DNA from: Klebsiella michiganensis
Lineage (GTDB): Bacteria > Pseudomonadota > Gammaproteobacteria > Enterobacterales > Enterobacteriaceae
Reading direction: 5' to 3'
DNA: 64,000 bases
Assembly: GCA_000963575.1 (NCBI GenBank)
Contig: CP011077.1
Coordinates: 2,604,001 to 2,668,000, forward strand
In this document: in pieces, positions 18,353-28,232 of the stretch
Layout of the letters: every line of letters starts with the position of its first letter
Position numbering within the stretch: the first letter of the stretch is position 1
Position numbers and translations under genes: made by a program
The notes under the pieces: generated by a model
What the model was told of the DNA's origin: nothing
The model's database searches: none
What the model saw: the letters and a program-made list of their open reading frames with translations, nothing else

Positions 18353-19915
18353 ATGCAAACACAAAAACCGGCACTTGAACTCCTGAGCAGCGAAGCTGCC
18401 TACCGTGAAAACCCAACGGCCCTTTTCCACCAGCTGTGCGGCGCGCGCCCTGCGACCCTGCTGCTTGAGTCCGCTGACATCGACAGTAAAGACGACTTAA
18501 AAAGCTTGCTGCTGGTGGATAGCGCGATGCGCATCACGGCATTAGGTGACACCGTCACCTTGCAGGCGTTGTCTGCTAACGGCGCGTCCCTGCTGCCGCT
18601 TCTGGATGCCGCCCTGCCTGCTGGCGTGGAAAACCAACACTTCCCCGATGGCCGCACCCTGCGCTTCCCGACGGTCAGCACGTTATTAGATGAAGATGCT
18701 CGCCTGTGCTCGCTGTCGGTCTTTGACGCATTTCGCATCATGCAGGAACTGGTGAACGTCCCTGCCGAAGGACGTAATGCGATGTTCTTCGGTGGCCTGT
18801 TTGCCTACGACCTGGTGGCCGGCTTTGAAGATTTGCCGCAGCTGAAACAGGACAACCGCTGCCCCGATTATTGCTTCTATCTGGCCGAAACCTTATTGAC
18901 CATCGATCACCAGAAAAAGCAAACCCGCGTTCAGGCGAGCCTCTTTACGCCGTCAGACAGCGAAAAACAGCGTCTGCTGAAACGCACCGAACAACTGCGC
19001 CAGCAAATCAGCGAAGAGCCTGCGGCGCTGCCGGTGCAGAAAGTTGAGCACATGAGCTGTGAAGTGAACCAGAGCGATGAAGAGTTCGGGGCGGTTGTGC
19101 GCCAGATGCAAAAAGCCATTCGCATCGGCGAAATTTTCCAGGTTGTACCGTCCCGCCGCTTCTCGCTGCCTTGCCCGTCACCGCTGGCGGCTTATCAGAC
19201 GCTGAAGAAGAGCAACCCAAGCCCGTACATGTTCTTTATGCAGGACAACGATTTCACGCTGTTCGGGGCTTCCCCGGAAAGTTCCCTGAAATACGATGCA
19301 ACGAACCGCCAGATTGAGATCTACCCGATTGCCGGCACGCGCCCTCGTGGTCGCCGTGCCGACGGGTCGCTGGATCGCGATCTGGACAGCCGCATCGAAC
19401 TGGAAATGCGCACCGACCATAAAGAACTGTCTGAACACCTGATGCTGGTTGACCTGGCGCGGAACGATCTCGCCCGTATCTGTACGCCGGGCAGCCGCTA
19501 CGTGGCTGATTTAACCAAAGTCGACCGTTACTCCTTTGTGATGCACCTGGTATCCCGCGTTGTTGGCGAACTGCGCCATGACCTGGACGTGCTGCACGCC
19601 TACCGCGCCTGTATGAATATGGGCACCCTGAGCGGCGCACCGAAAGTACGTGCGATGCAGTTGATTGCCGGGGCCGAAGGCGTCCGGCGCGGCAGCTACG
19701 GCGGTGCGGTGGGCTACTTCACCGCCCACGGCGACCTCGATACCTGCATCGTCATCCGCTCGGCCTACGTTGAAGACGGCATTGCCACCGTCCAGGCTGG
19801 CGCTGGCGTTGTGCTTGATTCAGACCCGCAGTCCGAAGCCGACGAAACCCGCAACAAAGCCCGCGCTGTTTTGCGCGCCATTGCTACCGCGCATCACGCC
19901 CAGGAGATTTTCTAA
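18353..19915 (+). CDS. trpE: Anthranilate synthase component I
   Basis: Converts chorismate and ammonia to anthranilate, with TrpD's glutaminase supplying ammonia. The 520-residue product starts MQTQKPALEL, identical in layout to E. coli. The LLES motif that binds feedback tryptophan is near residue 38. The chorismate-binding core includes IAGTRPRGR, MLVDLARNDL and GAGVVLDSDPQSE. An in-frame TTG 12 bases upstream is not needed. The stop overlaps the trpD start as TAATG. Confidence 0.98.
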   Translation: MQTQKPALELLSSEAAYRENPTALFHQLCGARPATLLLESADIDSKDDLKSLLLVDSAMRITALGDTVTLQALSANGASLLPLLDAALPAGVENQHFPDGRTLRFPTVSTLLDEDARLCSLSVFDAFRIMQELVNVPAEGRNAMFFGGLFAYDLVAGFEDLPQLKQDNRCPDYCFYLAETLLTIDHQKKQTRVQASLFTPSDSEKQRLLKRTEQLRQQISEEPAALPVQKVEHMSCEVNQSDEEFGAVVRQMQKAIRIGEIFQVVPSRRFSLPCPSPLAAYQTLKKSNPSPYMFFMQDNDFTLFGASPESSLKYDATNRQIEIYPIAGTRPRGRRADGSLDRDLDSRIELEMRTDHKELSEHLMLVDLARNDLARICTPGSRYVADLTKVDRYSFVMHLVSRVVGELRHDLDVLHAYRACMNMGTLSGAPKVRAMQLIAGAEGVRRGSYGGAVGYFTAHGDLDTCIVIRSAYVEDGIATVQAGAGVVLDSDPQSEADETRNKARAVLRAIATAHHAQEIF

Positions 19916-21510
19916 TGGCTGACATTCTGCTGCTCGATAATATCGACTCATTCACCTATAACCTGGCGGATCAGCTCCGCGCAAACGGCCACAACGTGGT
20001 GATTTACCGTAACCACGTTCCGGCGCAAACCCTGATCGAACGCCTGGCCACCATGGACAACCCGGTTCTGATGCTGTCTCCGGGGCCGGGCGCACCTAGC
20101 GAAGCGGGCTGTATGCCGGAGTTACTGACGCGGATGCGCGGTAAACTGCCGATTATCGGCATTTGCCTCGGCCACCAGGCCATTGTGGAAGCTTACGGCG
20201 GCTACGTCGGCCAGGCGGGCGAAATCCTGCACGGTAAAGCCTCCTCAATTTCCCACGACGGCGAAGCGATGTTTGCCGGGCTGCCAAACCCGCTGCCGGT
20301 GGCGCGCTATCACTCCCTGGTGGGCAGTAACATTCCTGCCGGGCTGACCATCAATGCGCATTTCGACGGCATGGTGATGGCCGTTCGCCACGAGGCTGAC
20401 CGGGTTGTGGGCTTCCAGTTCCACCCGGAATCCATCCTCACCAGCCACGGCGCTCGCCTGCTGGAGCAGACCCTGGACTGGGCGCTGCAGAAGCTGAAGC
20501 AGGCCAATACGCTGCAGCCGATCCTCGACAAGCTTTATCAGGCGCAAACCCTGAGCCGCGAAGAGAGTCATCAGCTGTTTTCCGCCATCGTTCGCGGGGA
20601 GCTGAAGCCTGAACAGCTGGCGGCCGCGCTGGTGAGCATGAAGGTACGCGGTGAACACCCGAACGAAATCGCCGGGGCCGCATCCGCCCTGCTTGAGCAC
20701 GCGGCGCCGTTCCCAAGCCCAAGCTACGAGTTCGCCGATATCGTCGGCACCGGCGGTGACGGCAGCAACAGCATTAACATCTCTACCGCCAGCGCCTTTG
20801 TTGCCGCGGCGGTCGGGCTAAAGGTCGCCAAGCACGGCAACCGTAGCGTTTCCAGCCGTTCGGGTTCCTCCGATCTGCTGGCGGCGTTTGGCATCAACCT
20901 GGAAATGAACGCCGACGCTTCCCGTAAAGCGCTGGACGAGCTGGGCGTCTGCTTCCTGTTTGCGCCTAAGTACCACACCGGATTCCGTCACGCGATGCCG
21001 GTTCGCCAGCAGTTGAAAACGCGCACCCTGTTCAACGTTTTGGGGCCGCTGATTAACCCGGCTCATCCGCCGCTGGCGCTGATCGGCGTTTACAGCCCGG
21101 AACTGGTGCTGCCGATTGCAGAAACCCTGCGCGTCCTCGGTTACAAGCGTGCGGCGGTAGTTCACAGCGGCGGCATGGATGAAGTATCTCTTCACGCGCC
21201 AACGCTGGTTGCCGAACTGAACCACGGCGAAATCAAAAGCTATCAGCTGACCGCCGCCGATTTTGACCTGCCTGCCTACCACCAGGAAGCGCTGGCGGGC
21301 GGTACGCCGGAAGAAAACCGTGACATTCTGACCCGCCTGCTACAAGGTAAAGGTGAGACCGCGCACGAGTCTGCCGTTGCGGCAAACGTGGCCATGCTGA
21401 TGCGACTGCACGGCCATGAGGACCTGAAAGCTAACGCACAGAAAGTGCTGGATGTATTACGCAGCGGGGCAGCATACGACCGCGTGACCGCGCTCGCGGG
21501 GAGAGGATAA
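19915..21510 (+). CDS. trpD: Bifunctional glutamine amidotransferase / anthranilate phosphoribosyltransferase TrpGD
   Basis: A fused 531-residue protein. Residues 1-195 are a class I glutamine amidotransferase with catalytic Cys in GICLGHQ and His-Glu in FHPESI. The remainder is anthranilate phosphoribosyltransferase with GTGGDGSNSINIST for PRPP. The fusion is the normal enteric form. It is coupled to trpE by TAATG and followed four bases later by trpC. Confidence 0.98.
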   Translation: MADILLLDNIDSFTYNLADQLRANGHNVVIYRNHVPAQTLIERLATMDNPVLMLSPGPGAPSEAGCMPELLTRMRGKLPIIGICLGHQAIVEAYGGYVGQAGEILHGKASSISHDGEAMFAGLPNPLPVARYHSLVGSNIPAGLTINAHFDGMVMAVRHEADRVVGFQFHPESILTSHGARLLEQTLDWALQKLKQANTLQPILDKLYQAQTLSREESHQLFSAIVRGELKPEQLAAALVSMKVRGEHPNEIAGAASALLEHAAPFPSPSYEFADIVGTGGDGSNSINISTASAFVAAAVGLKVAKHGNRSVSSRSGSSDLLAAFGINLEMNADASRKALDELGVCFLFAPKYHTGFRHAMPVRQQLKTRTLFNVLGPLINPAHPPLALIGVYSPELVLPIAETLRVLGYKRAAVVHSGGMDEVSLHAPTLVAELNHGEIKSYQLTAADFDLPAYHQEALAGGTPEENRDILTRLLQGKGETAHESAVAANVAMLMRLHGHEDLKANAQKVLDVLRSGAAYDRVTALAGRG

Positions 21511-21514
21511 GGCA

Positions 21515-22876
21515 ATGCAGGAGACCGTATTAAACCGCATCGTGGCTGACAAAGCGCTGTGGGTTGAAGCCCGCAAACAGCAACAGCCGCTGGCGAGCTT
21601 CCAGAATGAGATAGTGCCAGCCACGCGGAACTTCTATCACGCGCTGCAGGGTGCCCGCACCGTCTTCATTCTTGAGTGCAAAAAAGCGTCCCCGTCTAAA
21701 GGGGTTATCCGCGATGATTTCGATCCGGCACGTATTGCCGGTGTTTATAAGCATTATGCTTCTGCTGTGTCGGTGCTGACCGACGAGAAGTACTTCCAGG
21801 GCAGCTTCGATTTTCTGCCAATCGTTAGCGGGATTGTCAGCCAGCCGGTGCTGTGCAAAGACTTTATTATCGACGCCTACCAGATTCATCTGGCGCGTTT
21901 TTACCAGGCGGATGCCTGCCTGCTGATGCTCTCTGTGCTGGACGATGAACAGTATCGCCAGTTGGCCGCCGTGGCCCACAGCCTGAACATGGGCGTGCTG
22001 ACCGAGGTGAGTAACGAAGAAGAGCTGGAGCGTGCCATCGAGCTCGGCGCCAAAGTGGTCGGCATCAACAACCGCGATCTGCGCGACCTGTCTATCGATC
22101 TGGACCGCACTCGTCAGTTAGCGCCGCGCCTGACCCACGGCGTGACGGTTATCAGCGAATCGGGCATTAATAATTACGCCCAGGTTCGCGAGCTTAGCCA
22201 CTACGCCAACGGGTTCCTGATTGGCTCTGCGCTGATGAGTGAGGATGACCTGAACGCTGCGGTACGCCGCGTGCTGCTCGGGGAGAACAAAGTTTGCGGC
22301 CTGACGCGGGGGGAAGATGCTCGCGCGGCTCAGGAAGCCGGTGCCATTTATGGTGGACTGATTTTCGTGCCGACTTCACCGCGTTTTGTCACCGATGATA
22401 AAGCTGCCGCAGTCATTGCCGCCGCCCCGCTTCGCTACGTTGGCGTGTTCAGAAATACGCCGGTAACAGAAGTTGTGGCAAAAGTAGAGACGTTCTCACT
22501 GAGCGCAGTTCAGCTTCACGGCGCTGAGACCCAGGCATACATTACCGAGCTGCGAGCGCTGCTGCCGGAGAACACGCAAATCTGGAAAGCGTTGAGCGTG
22601 GCTGACTCGCTGCCGGAGCGTAATCTGCAGCACGTCGATAAATACGTGCTCGATAACGGCCAGGGCGGCACCGGGCAAAGTTTTGACTGGCGACTGTTAG
22701 CCGGACAAAAGCTGGAAAACGTGATTCTGGCGGGCGGCCTCGGAGCGGATAACTGCGTGGAAGCGGCCAAAGCCGGCTGCGCGGGACTGGATTTCAACTC
22801 TGGCGTGGAAAGCACGCCGGGAATAAAAGATGCTAACAAGCTGGCTGCGGTCTTTCAGACTCTGCGGGCTTACTAA
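21515..22876 (+). CDS. trpC: Bifunctional indole-3-glycerol phosphate synthase / PRA isomerase TrpCF
   Basis: Two TIM barrels in one 453-residue chain. The N-terminal indoleglycerol-phosphate synthase includes LECKKASPSKG with the catalytic Lys and ISESGINNYAQV. The C-terminal phosphoribosylanthranilate isomerase starts near KVCGLTRGEDA and includes VQLHGAE and DFNSGVES. The fusion is typical of enterics. Eleven intergenic bases separate it from trpB. Confidence 0.98.
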   Translation: MQETVLNRIVADKALWVEARKQQQPLASFQNEIVPATRNFYHALQGARTVFILECKKASPSKGVIRDDFDPARIAGVYKHYASAVSVLTDEKYFQGSFDFLPIVSGIVSQPVLCKDFIIDAYQIHLARFYQADACLLMLSVLDDEQYRQLAAVAHSLNMGVLTEVSNEEELERAIELGAKVVGINNRDLRDLSIDLDRTRQLAPRLTHGVTVISESGINNYAQVRELSHYANGFLIGSALMSEDDLNAAVRRVLLGENKVCGLTRGEDARAAQEAGAIYGGLIFVPTSPRFVTDDKAAAVIAAAPLRYVGVFRNTPVTEVVAKVETFSLSAVQLHGAETQAYITELRALLPENTQIWKALSVADSLPERNLQHVDKYVLDNGQGGTGQSFDWRLLAGQKLENVILAGGLGADNCVEAAKAGCAGLDFNSGVESTPGIKDANKLAAVFQTLRAY

Positions 22877-22888
22877 GGAAGAGATACC

Positions 22889-24079
22889 ATGACTTTACTG
22901 AACCCTTATTTTGGTGAATTTGGCGGCATGTACGTGCCGCAGATCCTGATGCCGGCTTTACGCCAGCTCGAAGAGGCGTTTGTGGCAGCGCAAAGCGATG
23001 CTGAGTTTCAGGCGGAGTTTACCGATCTGCTGAAAAACTACGCGGGTCGCCCAACGGCCCTGACCAAATGCAAAAATCTGACCGCAGGCACCAACACCAC
23101 GCTGTACCTCAAGCGTGAAGATCTGCTCCACGGTGGCGCGCACAAAACTAACCAGGTACTGGGCCAGGCGCTGCTCGCCAAGCGTATGGGCAAAACTGAG
23201 ATCATCGCCGAAACCGGCGCGGGTCAGCACGGCGTAGCCTCTGCCCTCGCCAGCGCCCTGCTCGGCCTGAAATGCCGCATTTATATGGGTGCCAAAGACG
23301 TTGAGCGCCAGTCGCCAAACGTCTTCCGTATGCGCCTGATGGGGGCCGAAGTCATTCCGGTGCATAGCGGCTCATCCACCCTGAAAGATGCCTGTAACGA
23401 GGCGCTGCGCGACTGGTCTGCAAGCTATGAAACCGCGCACTACATGCTCGGCACCGCCGCGGGTCCACACCCGTTCCCGACCATTGTGCGTGAATTCCAG
23501 CGCATGATCGGCGAAGAAACCAAAGCGCAGATTCTGGAGAAAGAAGGTCGCCTGCCTGATGCGGTGATCGCCTGCGTGGGTGGCGGCTCCAACGCCATCG
23601 GCATGTTTGCCGACTTTATCGACGAAACCAGCGTGGGCCTGATTGGCGTTGAGCCCGCCGGGCACGGCATCGAAACAGGTGAGCATGGCGCACCGTTGAA
23701 ACACGGCCGCGTGGGCATCTACTTCGGCATGAAGTCCCCGATGATGCAAACCGACGAAGGGCAAATTGAAGAGTCTTACTCTATTTCTGCCGGGCTGGAC
23801 TTCCCGTCCGTAGGGCCACAGCACGCCTACCTGAACAGCACCGGCCGCGCCGATTACGTCTCCATTACCGATGACGAAGCGCTGGATGCCTTTAAGGCGC
23901 TGTGCCGCAGCGAAGGGATTATTCCTGCCCTGGAGTCCTCCCACGCCCTCGCCCATGCCTTAAAAATGATGCGCGAGAACCCTGAAAAAGAGCAGCTGTT
24001 GGTAGTGAACCTCTCTGGCCGCGGCGACAAAGACATCTTCACCGTCCACGATATTCTGAAAGCACGAGGGGAAATGTAA
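22889..24079 (+). CDS. trpB: Tryptophan synthase beta subunit
   Basis: Condenses indole with serine using PLP. The PLP Lys is in GGAHKTNQVLG (about residue 87), the phosphate loop in GGGSNAIGMF, and the catalytic Glu in AETGAGQHG. 396 residues, full length. The stop overlaps the trpA start (TAATG), consistent with 1:1 synthesis of the alpha2beta2 complex. Confidence 0.98.
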   Translation: MTLLNPYFGEFGGMYVPQILMPALRQLEEAFVAAQSDAEFQAEFTDLLKNYAGRPTALTKCKNLTAGTNTTLYLKREDLLHGGAHKTNQVLGQALLAKRMGKTEIIAETGAGQHGVASALASALLGLKCRIYMGAKDVERQSPNVFRMRLMGAEVIPVHSGSSTLKDACNEALRDWSASYETAHYMLGTAAGPHPFPTIVREFQRMIGEETKAQILEKEGRLPDAVIACVGGGSNAIGMFADFIDETSVGLIGVEPAGHGIETGEHGAPLKHGRVGIYFGMKSPMMQTDEGQIEESYSISAGLDFPSVGPQHAYLNSTGRADYVSITDDEALDAFKALCRSEGIIPALESSHALAHALKMMRENPEKEQLLVVNLSGRGDKDIFTVHDILKARGEM

Positions 24080-24885
24080 TGGAACGTTATCATCATCTGT
24101 TTGAACAGCTGCAGGCCCGCAAGGAAGGCGCATTCGTTCCCTTTGTGACGCTGGGCGACCCGAACCCTGAGCTTTCGCTGAAAATTATCGATGCGCTGGT
24201 TGAAGGCGGCGCGGATGCGCTCGAGTTGGGTATTCCGTTCTCCGATCCGCTGGCGGACGGGCCAACCATTCAGGGTGCGGCGCTGCGGGCTTTTGCCTCA
24301 GACGTGACGCCAACCCAGTGCTTTGAAATGCTGGCGACGATCCGCCAAAAGTACCCGGAGATCCCGATTGGCCTGCTGATGTATGCCAACCTGGTGTTTA
24401 ACCGCGGCATCGACGAGTTTTATGCCCTGTGCGCCAAGGTGGGCGTGGACTCCGTACTGGTGGCAGACGTACCGGTGGAAGAGTCCGCTGAATTCCGCCA
24501 CGCCGCAATGCGCCACAACGTCGCGCCTATTTTCATCTGCCCGCCAAATGCCGACGAAACGCTGCTGCGCGAAATTTCGGCCCATGGCCGGGGTTACACC
24601 TACCTGCTGTCCCGGGCTGGTGTCACCGGCACTGAAACACGCGCTCAGCTTCCGCTGCACCATTTGATTGAGAAACTGGGTGAATACCAGGCCGCGCCGC
24701 CTCTGCAAGGCTTCGGCATCTCCGAACCGTCTCAGGTACGCGATGCAATTGCCGCCGGTGCGGCTGGCGCAATATCAGGTTCCGCGGTGGTTAAAATCAT
24801 CGAAAAGAACCTGGCGCAGCCTGAGGTGATGCTCAGCGAGCTGAAACAGTTCGTGCAGAACATGAAAGCCGCCACGCGCGGTTGA
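24079..24885 (+). CDS. trpA: Tryptophan synthase alpha subunit
   Basis: Cleaves indole-3-glycerol phosphate and channels indole to TrpB. A TIM barrel of 268 residues with catalytic Glu in LELGIPFSDPLADGP (about residue 49) and Asp in ADVPVEES. It is the last gene of the operon, followed by a strong terminator. Confidence 0.98.
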   Translation: MERYHHLFEQLQARKEGAFVPFVTLGDPNPELSLKIIDALVEGGADALELGIPFSDPLADGPTIQGAALRAFASDVTPTQCFEMLATIRQKYPEIPIGLLMYANLVFNRGIDEFYALCAKVGVDSVLVADVPVEESAEFRHAAMRHNVAPIFICPPNADETLLREISAHGRGYTYLLSRAGVTGTETRAQLPLHHLIEKLGEYQAAPPLQGFGISEPSQVRDAIAAGAAGAISGSAVVKIIEKNLAQPEVMLSELKQFVQNMKAATRG

Positions 24886-24893
24886 TCGGTAAA

Positions 24894-24922
24894 AGGCCGG
24901 GGAAACCCGGCCTCATTCTTTT
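24894..24922 (+). terminator. trp operon terminator
   Basis: AGGCCGGG, loop GAAA, CCCGGCCT, then CATTCTTTT, starting nine bases after the trpA stop. Confidence 0.9.
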
Positions 24923-25127
24923 CCCCTTCGTTTCATCAACATTCCGCTATATCTCTTCGCGTATCCCTGGGCCCTTTTGCCATTTCCCGCCTTTGCAAAT
25001 CACAAAAATGTGAATTTTTGATGAAGATTTATGGAGTAATTTACCTCTACTCTCTCACCGCTTCGGAAATGCAATTCGCGCTCAGACGCGGGGCAACTGA
25101 AGTCACTCCCACAACTCAGAACCTAAG

Positions 25128-26018
25128 ATGGTAGAAAAGATGAAGAAAACAAGCGTATTACTCGCTGGACTGCTCTCCTTCACTGGTGGCCTCTTGCCAG
25201 ATGTTCAGGCGTCACAAACACCAAATCACATCAGCTGGGAATCGCGCTGGCAGCACTTACCTGAGACACCTGCGCCTGTCGCCGGCATAAAATCGGGCTA
25301 TGCCGAGGTCAATGGCATTAAGCTCTATTACGGAATCCTTGGCCATGGCTCACCGGTTATTTTTGTTCACGGCGGCCTCGCTAACTCTGACTATTGGGGG
25401 AAACAAATCCCCGTATTAGCAAGGAACCACCAGGTTATTATCGTCGACAGCCGGGGACACGGACGCAGTACCCGCAACAGTCAGGAATACGGCTACGATT
25501 TAATGACCGATGACATCGTTGCGCTGATGGATCATTTAAAGTTGAAAAAAGCGGATATCGTCGGCTGGAGCGACGGCGGGATCATCGGCATTGACATGGC
25601 AATACGCCATCCGGACCGCGTCAACAAAGTCTTCTCCTTCGCGCCTAACACCAAAACCAGCGGTGTAAAGCCTGGCGTTGAGAACGATCCTGTCTTCGGG
25701 GCTTATATCAAACGGGCGGGAGATGAATATAAAAAATTGTCTAAAACACCAACAGAGTATGACGCTTTCGTCGAGCAGATAAGCCACATGTGGGCCTCAC
25801 AGCCAAACTGGAGTGATGCTGACCTGCAGAAAATTAACACGCCGGTCCTGATAGTTGACGGAGACCATGACGAAGCGATTGCCCGTGAGCACCTTGAATA
25901 TATTGCCAAAACCATTCCGGGGGCTGGTCTGCTCATTCTGCCAAACAGCAGCCACTTTGCCTTTATTCAGGCGCCTAAAGAGTTTAATGATGCCATTGTT
26001 AACTTCCTTGATAACTGA
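25128..26018 (+). CDS. Exported alpha/beta hydrolase
   Basis: A 296-residue alpha/beta-hydrolase. MKKTSVLLAGLLSFTGG followed by a VQAS cleavage region is a Sec signal peptide, so the enzyme should be periplasmic. The oxyanion region is HGGLANSDYW. The nucleophile Ser is in VGWSDGG (about residue 148), the acid Asp in VDGDHDEA and the His in NSSHFAFIQ. The substrate is unknown; esterase, haloperoxidase-like or lactonase activity are all compatible. The Met at 25140 is an equally good start and begins the signal peptide directly. This gene is not between trpA and ompW in E. coli K-12. Confidence 0.85.
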   Translation: MVEKMKKTSVLLAGLLSFTGGLLPDVQASQTPNHISWESRWQHLPETPAPVAGIKSGYAEVNGIKLYYGILGHGSPVIFVHGGLANSDYWGKQIPVLARNHQVIIVDSRGHGRSTRNSQEYGYDLMTDDIVALMDHLKLKKADIVGWSDGGIIGIDMAIRHPDRVNKVFSFAPNTKTSGVKPGVENDPVFGAYIKRAGDEYKKLSKTPTEYDAFVEQISHMWASQPNWSDADLQKINTPVLIVDGDHDEAIAREHLEYIAKTIPGAGLLILPNSSHFAFIQAPKEFNDAIVNFLDN

Positions 26019-26038
26019 CGTTCTTTAAGTCACGCAAG

Positions 26039-26063
26039 AAAACTGGCCGTAAAGGCCAGTTTT
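26039..26063. terminator. Bidirectional terminator hydrolase / ompW
   Basis: AAAACTGGCC, loop GTAAA, GGCCAGTTTT between the convergent hydrolase and ompW genes. Confidence 0.85.
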
Positions 26064-26072
26064 CCCTTCATA

Positions 26073-26705
26073 TTAGAAGCGGTAACCTGCGGAGAACATA
26101 AACACCCACGGATCGATACGCGTCTTAATACTCTGCTGGTCTTCCCCGGATTTAAATTTCACCGTGGTGTCGATGTCCATATACCAGACGGACATGTTCA
26201 GCAGCCAGTCGTCGTTAACCAGATAGTCCAGCCCGACCTGACCCGCCGCGCCCCAGGAATCTTTCACTTTCAGATCGCTCAGGCCCGCGCTTTTGCCGGT
26301 GTCATTGAAACTTGCGTCAAAGAAGGTGGTGTAGTTCACCCCGACGCCAACATATGGCCGCACTTTGCTGCCCGCATCGCCAAAGTACCACTGCGCCATC
26401 AGCGTGGGCGGTAATTGATGCACGGTTGCCAGGTCACCGGTTGGCCCAAGCCCTACTTTGTGACGGAACGGCGTGGCCGCCAGCAGCTCAATCCCGATGT
26501 TATCGGTGACCATGTAGTCGAAGGTCAGCCCCAGTTGCGTATTGTTATCAACTTTAAAGCCACCCATTTTGAGCACGTCATCCGAACCCGCGGTGGGTCG
26601 AACCGTCGCGGTACCCGCGCGCATAAAGAATTCACCCGCCTGATGCGCCGACGCCGCACCGGACAGACACCCCATCGCCAGTAATGCCAGAGTGAGTTTT
26701 TTCAT
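26073..26705 (-). CDS. ompW: Outer membrane protein OmpW
   Basis: A 210-residue eight-stranded beta-barrel protein. The signal peptide MKKLTLALLAMGCLSGAASA is followed by HQAGEFFMRAG, and the chain ends in GYRF with a C-terminal Phe for BAM insertion. OmpW forms a narrow hydrophobic channel and is a colicin S4 receptor in E. coli. A longer frame to 26777 exists, but the ATG at 26705 follows AAGGGAAGGGCT and starts the signal peptide. Confidence 0.96.
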   Translation of the reverse strand: MKKLTLALLAMGCLSGAASAHQAGEFFMRAGTATVRPTAGSDDVLKMGGFKVDNNTQLGLTFDYMVTDNIGIELLAATPFRHKVGLGPTGDLATVHQLPPTLMAQWYFGDAGSKVRPYVGVGVNYTTFFDASFNDTGKSAGLSDLKVKDSWGAAGQVGLDYLVNDDWLLNMSVWYMDIDTTVKFKSGEDQQSIKTRIDPWVFMFSAGYRF

Positions 26706-26809
26706 AGCCCTTCCCTTGTTATGGTTTTTAACTGCGGGCTGAATATACTCAGAAAGAAGTACAAAGTGATCTAACACCGATCACACTTTGCCCTCTAATT
26801 TAACATTCA

Positions 26810-26823
26810 ATGATCTGGATTAA
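26810..26823. promoter_or_regulatory. Possible FNR box upstream of ompW
   Basis: ATGAT-N4-ATTAA matches eight of ten positions of TTGAT-N4-ATCAA, about 110 bp upstream of the ompW start. E. coli ompW is FNR-activated. Suggestive only. Confidence 0.3.
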
Positions 26824-26990
26824 TTTTTGGTGGCGCTGTGAAAAACAACAAACCGAAACCAGATCAAATTTGTGAATAATCACATCCTGAAAATTCTTCC
26901 CCATCCGCCGCTTGCAAAAGGCCCTGTCCCGGCTAATTTGGATGTTCTTCTCAACCGTTGGAATGTGAAATCAGAAGTGGCAGGTGCAAG

Positions 26991-27401
26991 ATGAGCGATA
27001 ACCCTTGTATGACTTGTGGTGCCTGTTGTGCTTACTTTCGTGTCTCTTTCTACTGGGCTGAAGCCGACGACGCCGGCGGCCTGGTTCCTTCGCACTTAAC
27101 CGAACCGGTTACCCCTTTTCTGCGCTGCATGAGCGGCACAAACCAGCGTAATAGCCGCTGCGTTGCGCTGGAGGGTGAGCCTGGCCAGCGGGTCAGCTGT
27201 AGCATTTATGAGAATCGCCCTTCCCCGTGTAGGGAGTTTGCTATGTCCGGGGAAGACGGCATCACCAACGATGCCTGCAGCCGGGCGCGCGCCCACTATG
27301 GCCTGGTGCCACTGCACGGAACTGACGCTATTCAACCGCTTATAGAAAGTGTTTGTGGTGCCACGGCAGGCTCATCCAGGGTACAATTACCCCCAGATTG
27401 A
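26991..27401 (+). CDS. YkgJ-family cysteine-cluster protein
   Basis: A 136-residue soluble protein with a CMTCGACCAYF cluster near the N-terminus and further Cys at CMSG, RCVAL, SCSIYENRPSPCREF and DACSRA. The pattern is that of the YkgJ/UPF0153 family, thought to bind a metal or Fe-S centre. Function unknown. The ATG at 26991 is preferred over an upstream in-frame start because AGGTG precedes it. It lies 28 bp before yciC, perhaps in one transcript. Confidence 0.85.
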   Translation: MSDNPCMTCGACCAYFRVSFYWAEADDAGGLVPSHLTEPVTPFLRCMSGTNQRNSRCVALEGEPGQRVSCSIYENRPSPCREFAMSGEDGITNDACSRARAHYGLVPLHGTDAIQPLIESVCGATAGSSRVQLPPD

Positions 27402-27429
27402 TAACCGCTAGCAACATCAAGGAGAGTGC

Positions 27430-28173
27430 ATGTCTATCACGGCAGGTTCCGTATACCGTGACACGGGGAATTTTTTGCGTAATCAGTTTGTTACTATATT
27501 GCTGATTGCGTTACTTTGCGCCTTAATTTCTGTGATTATTGGCCGTGCGTTCTCGCCCAGCGAAGAACAAATGGCGATTCTGAGTGAGGGAGATAACCTG
27601 GCGGGCAGCGTCGGGCTGTTTGATTTAGTGCAGAATATGTCGCTGGAACAACAGCAAGTGTTACTGAAAGCGTCTGCGGCTTCCACGTTTTCGGGCCTGA
27701 TTGGCAACGCCATTCTGGCGGCTAGCATGATGGTGCTGATGCAAATCGTTTCTGCAGGTCAGCGCGTTAGCGCCCTGCGGGCGATTGGTGCCTCCGCGCC
27801 GGTGCTGCCAAAAATGTTCATTCTGATCTTCCTGACCACATTGTTGGTGCAAATCGGCATCATGCTTGTGGTTGTGCCTGGCGTGCTGCTGGCTATCCTG
27901 CTGTCGCTTGCCCCGGTGATGCTGGTGCAGGATAAAATCGGGATTTTCCGCTCTATGCGCAGCAGCCTGCGCCTGGTGTGGGCGAACATGCGCCTTGTCG
28001 CCCCTGCGGTCGTCGCCTGGCTGGCGGCCAAAACGGCGTTACTACTGCTGGCCTCAAGCTTTGCCGCGCTATCGCCGGAAGCAGGAGCCGTGATTGCGAA
28101 TACCATAAGCAACCTGATTTCTGCCGTGCTGCTTATCTACTTATTCCGCCTGTACATGTTGATACGTCAATAA
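27430..28173 (+). CDS. yciC: UPF0259 inner-membrane protein YciC
   Basis: A 247-residue integral membrane protein with about six hydrophobic segments (first near residues 20-38; others around 85-105, 118-155, 190-245). It matches enterobacterial YciC. Function unknown. It is followed 59 bp later by yciB in the conserved yciC-yciB-yciA order. Confidence 0.94.
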   Translation: MSITAGSVYRDTGNFLRNQFVTILLIALLCALISVIIGRAFSPSEEQMAILSEGDNLAGSVGLFDLVQNMSLEQQQVLLKASAASTFSGLIGNAILAASMMVLMQIVSAGQRVSALRAIGASAPVLPKMFILIFLTTLLVQIGIMLVVVPGVLLAILLSLAPVMLVQDKIGIFRSMRSSLRLVWANMRLVAPAVVAWLAAKTALLLLASSFAALSPEAGAVIANTISNLISAVLLIYLFRLYMLIRQ

Positions 28174-28232
28174 CCTTCCCCGACTCCTGACCGCGCGTTA
28201 TAGTCAGGAGTCACCTCTTTACGGAACAGATT

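Noticed and set aside
26874..26890. TGTGA-ATAA-TCACA near 26871 as a CRP site
   Set aside because: The spacer is four bases instead of six, so the half-sites are wrongly phased.
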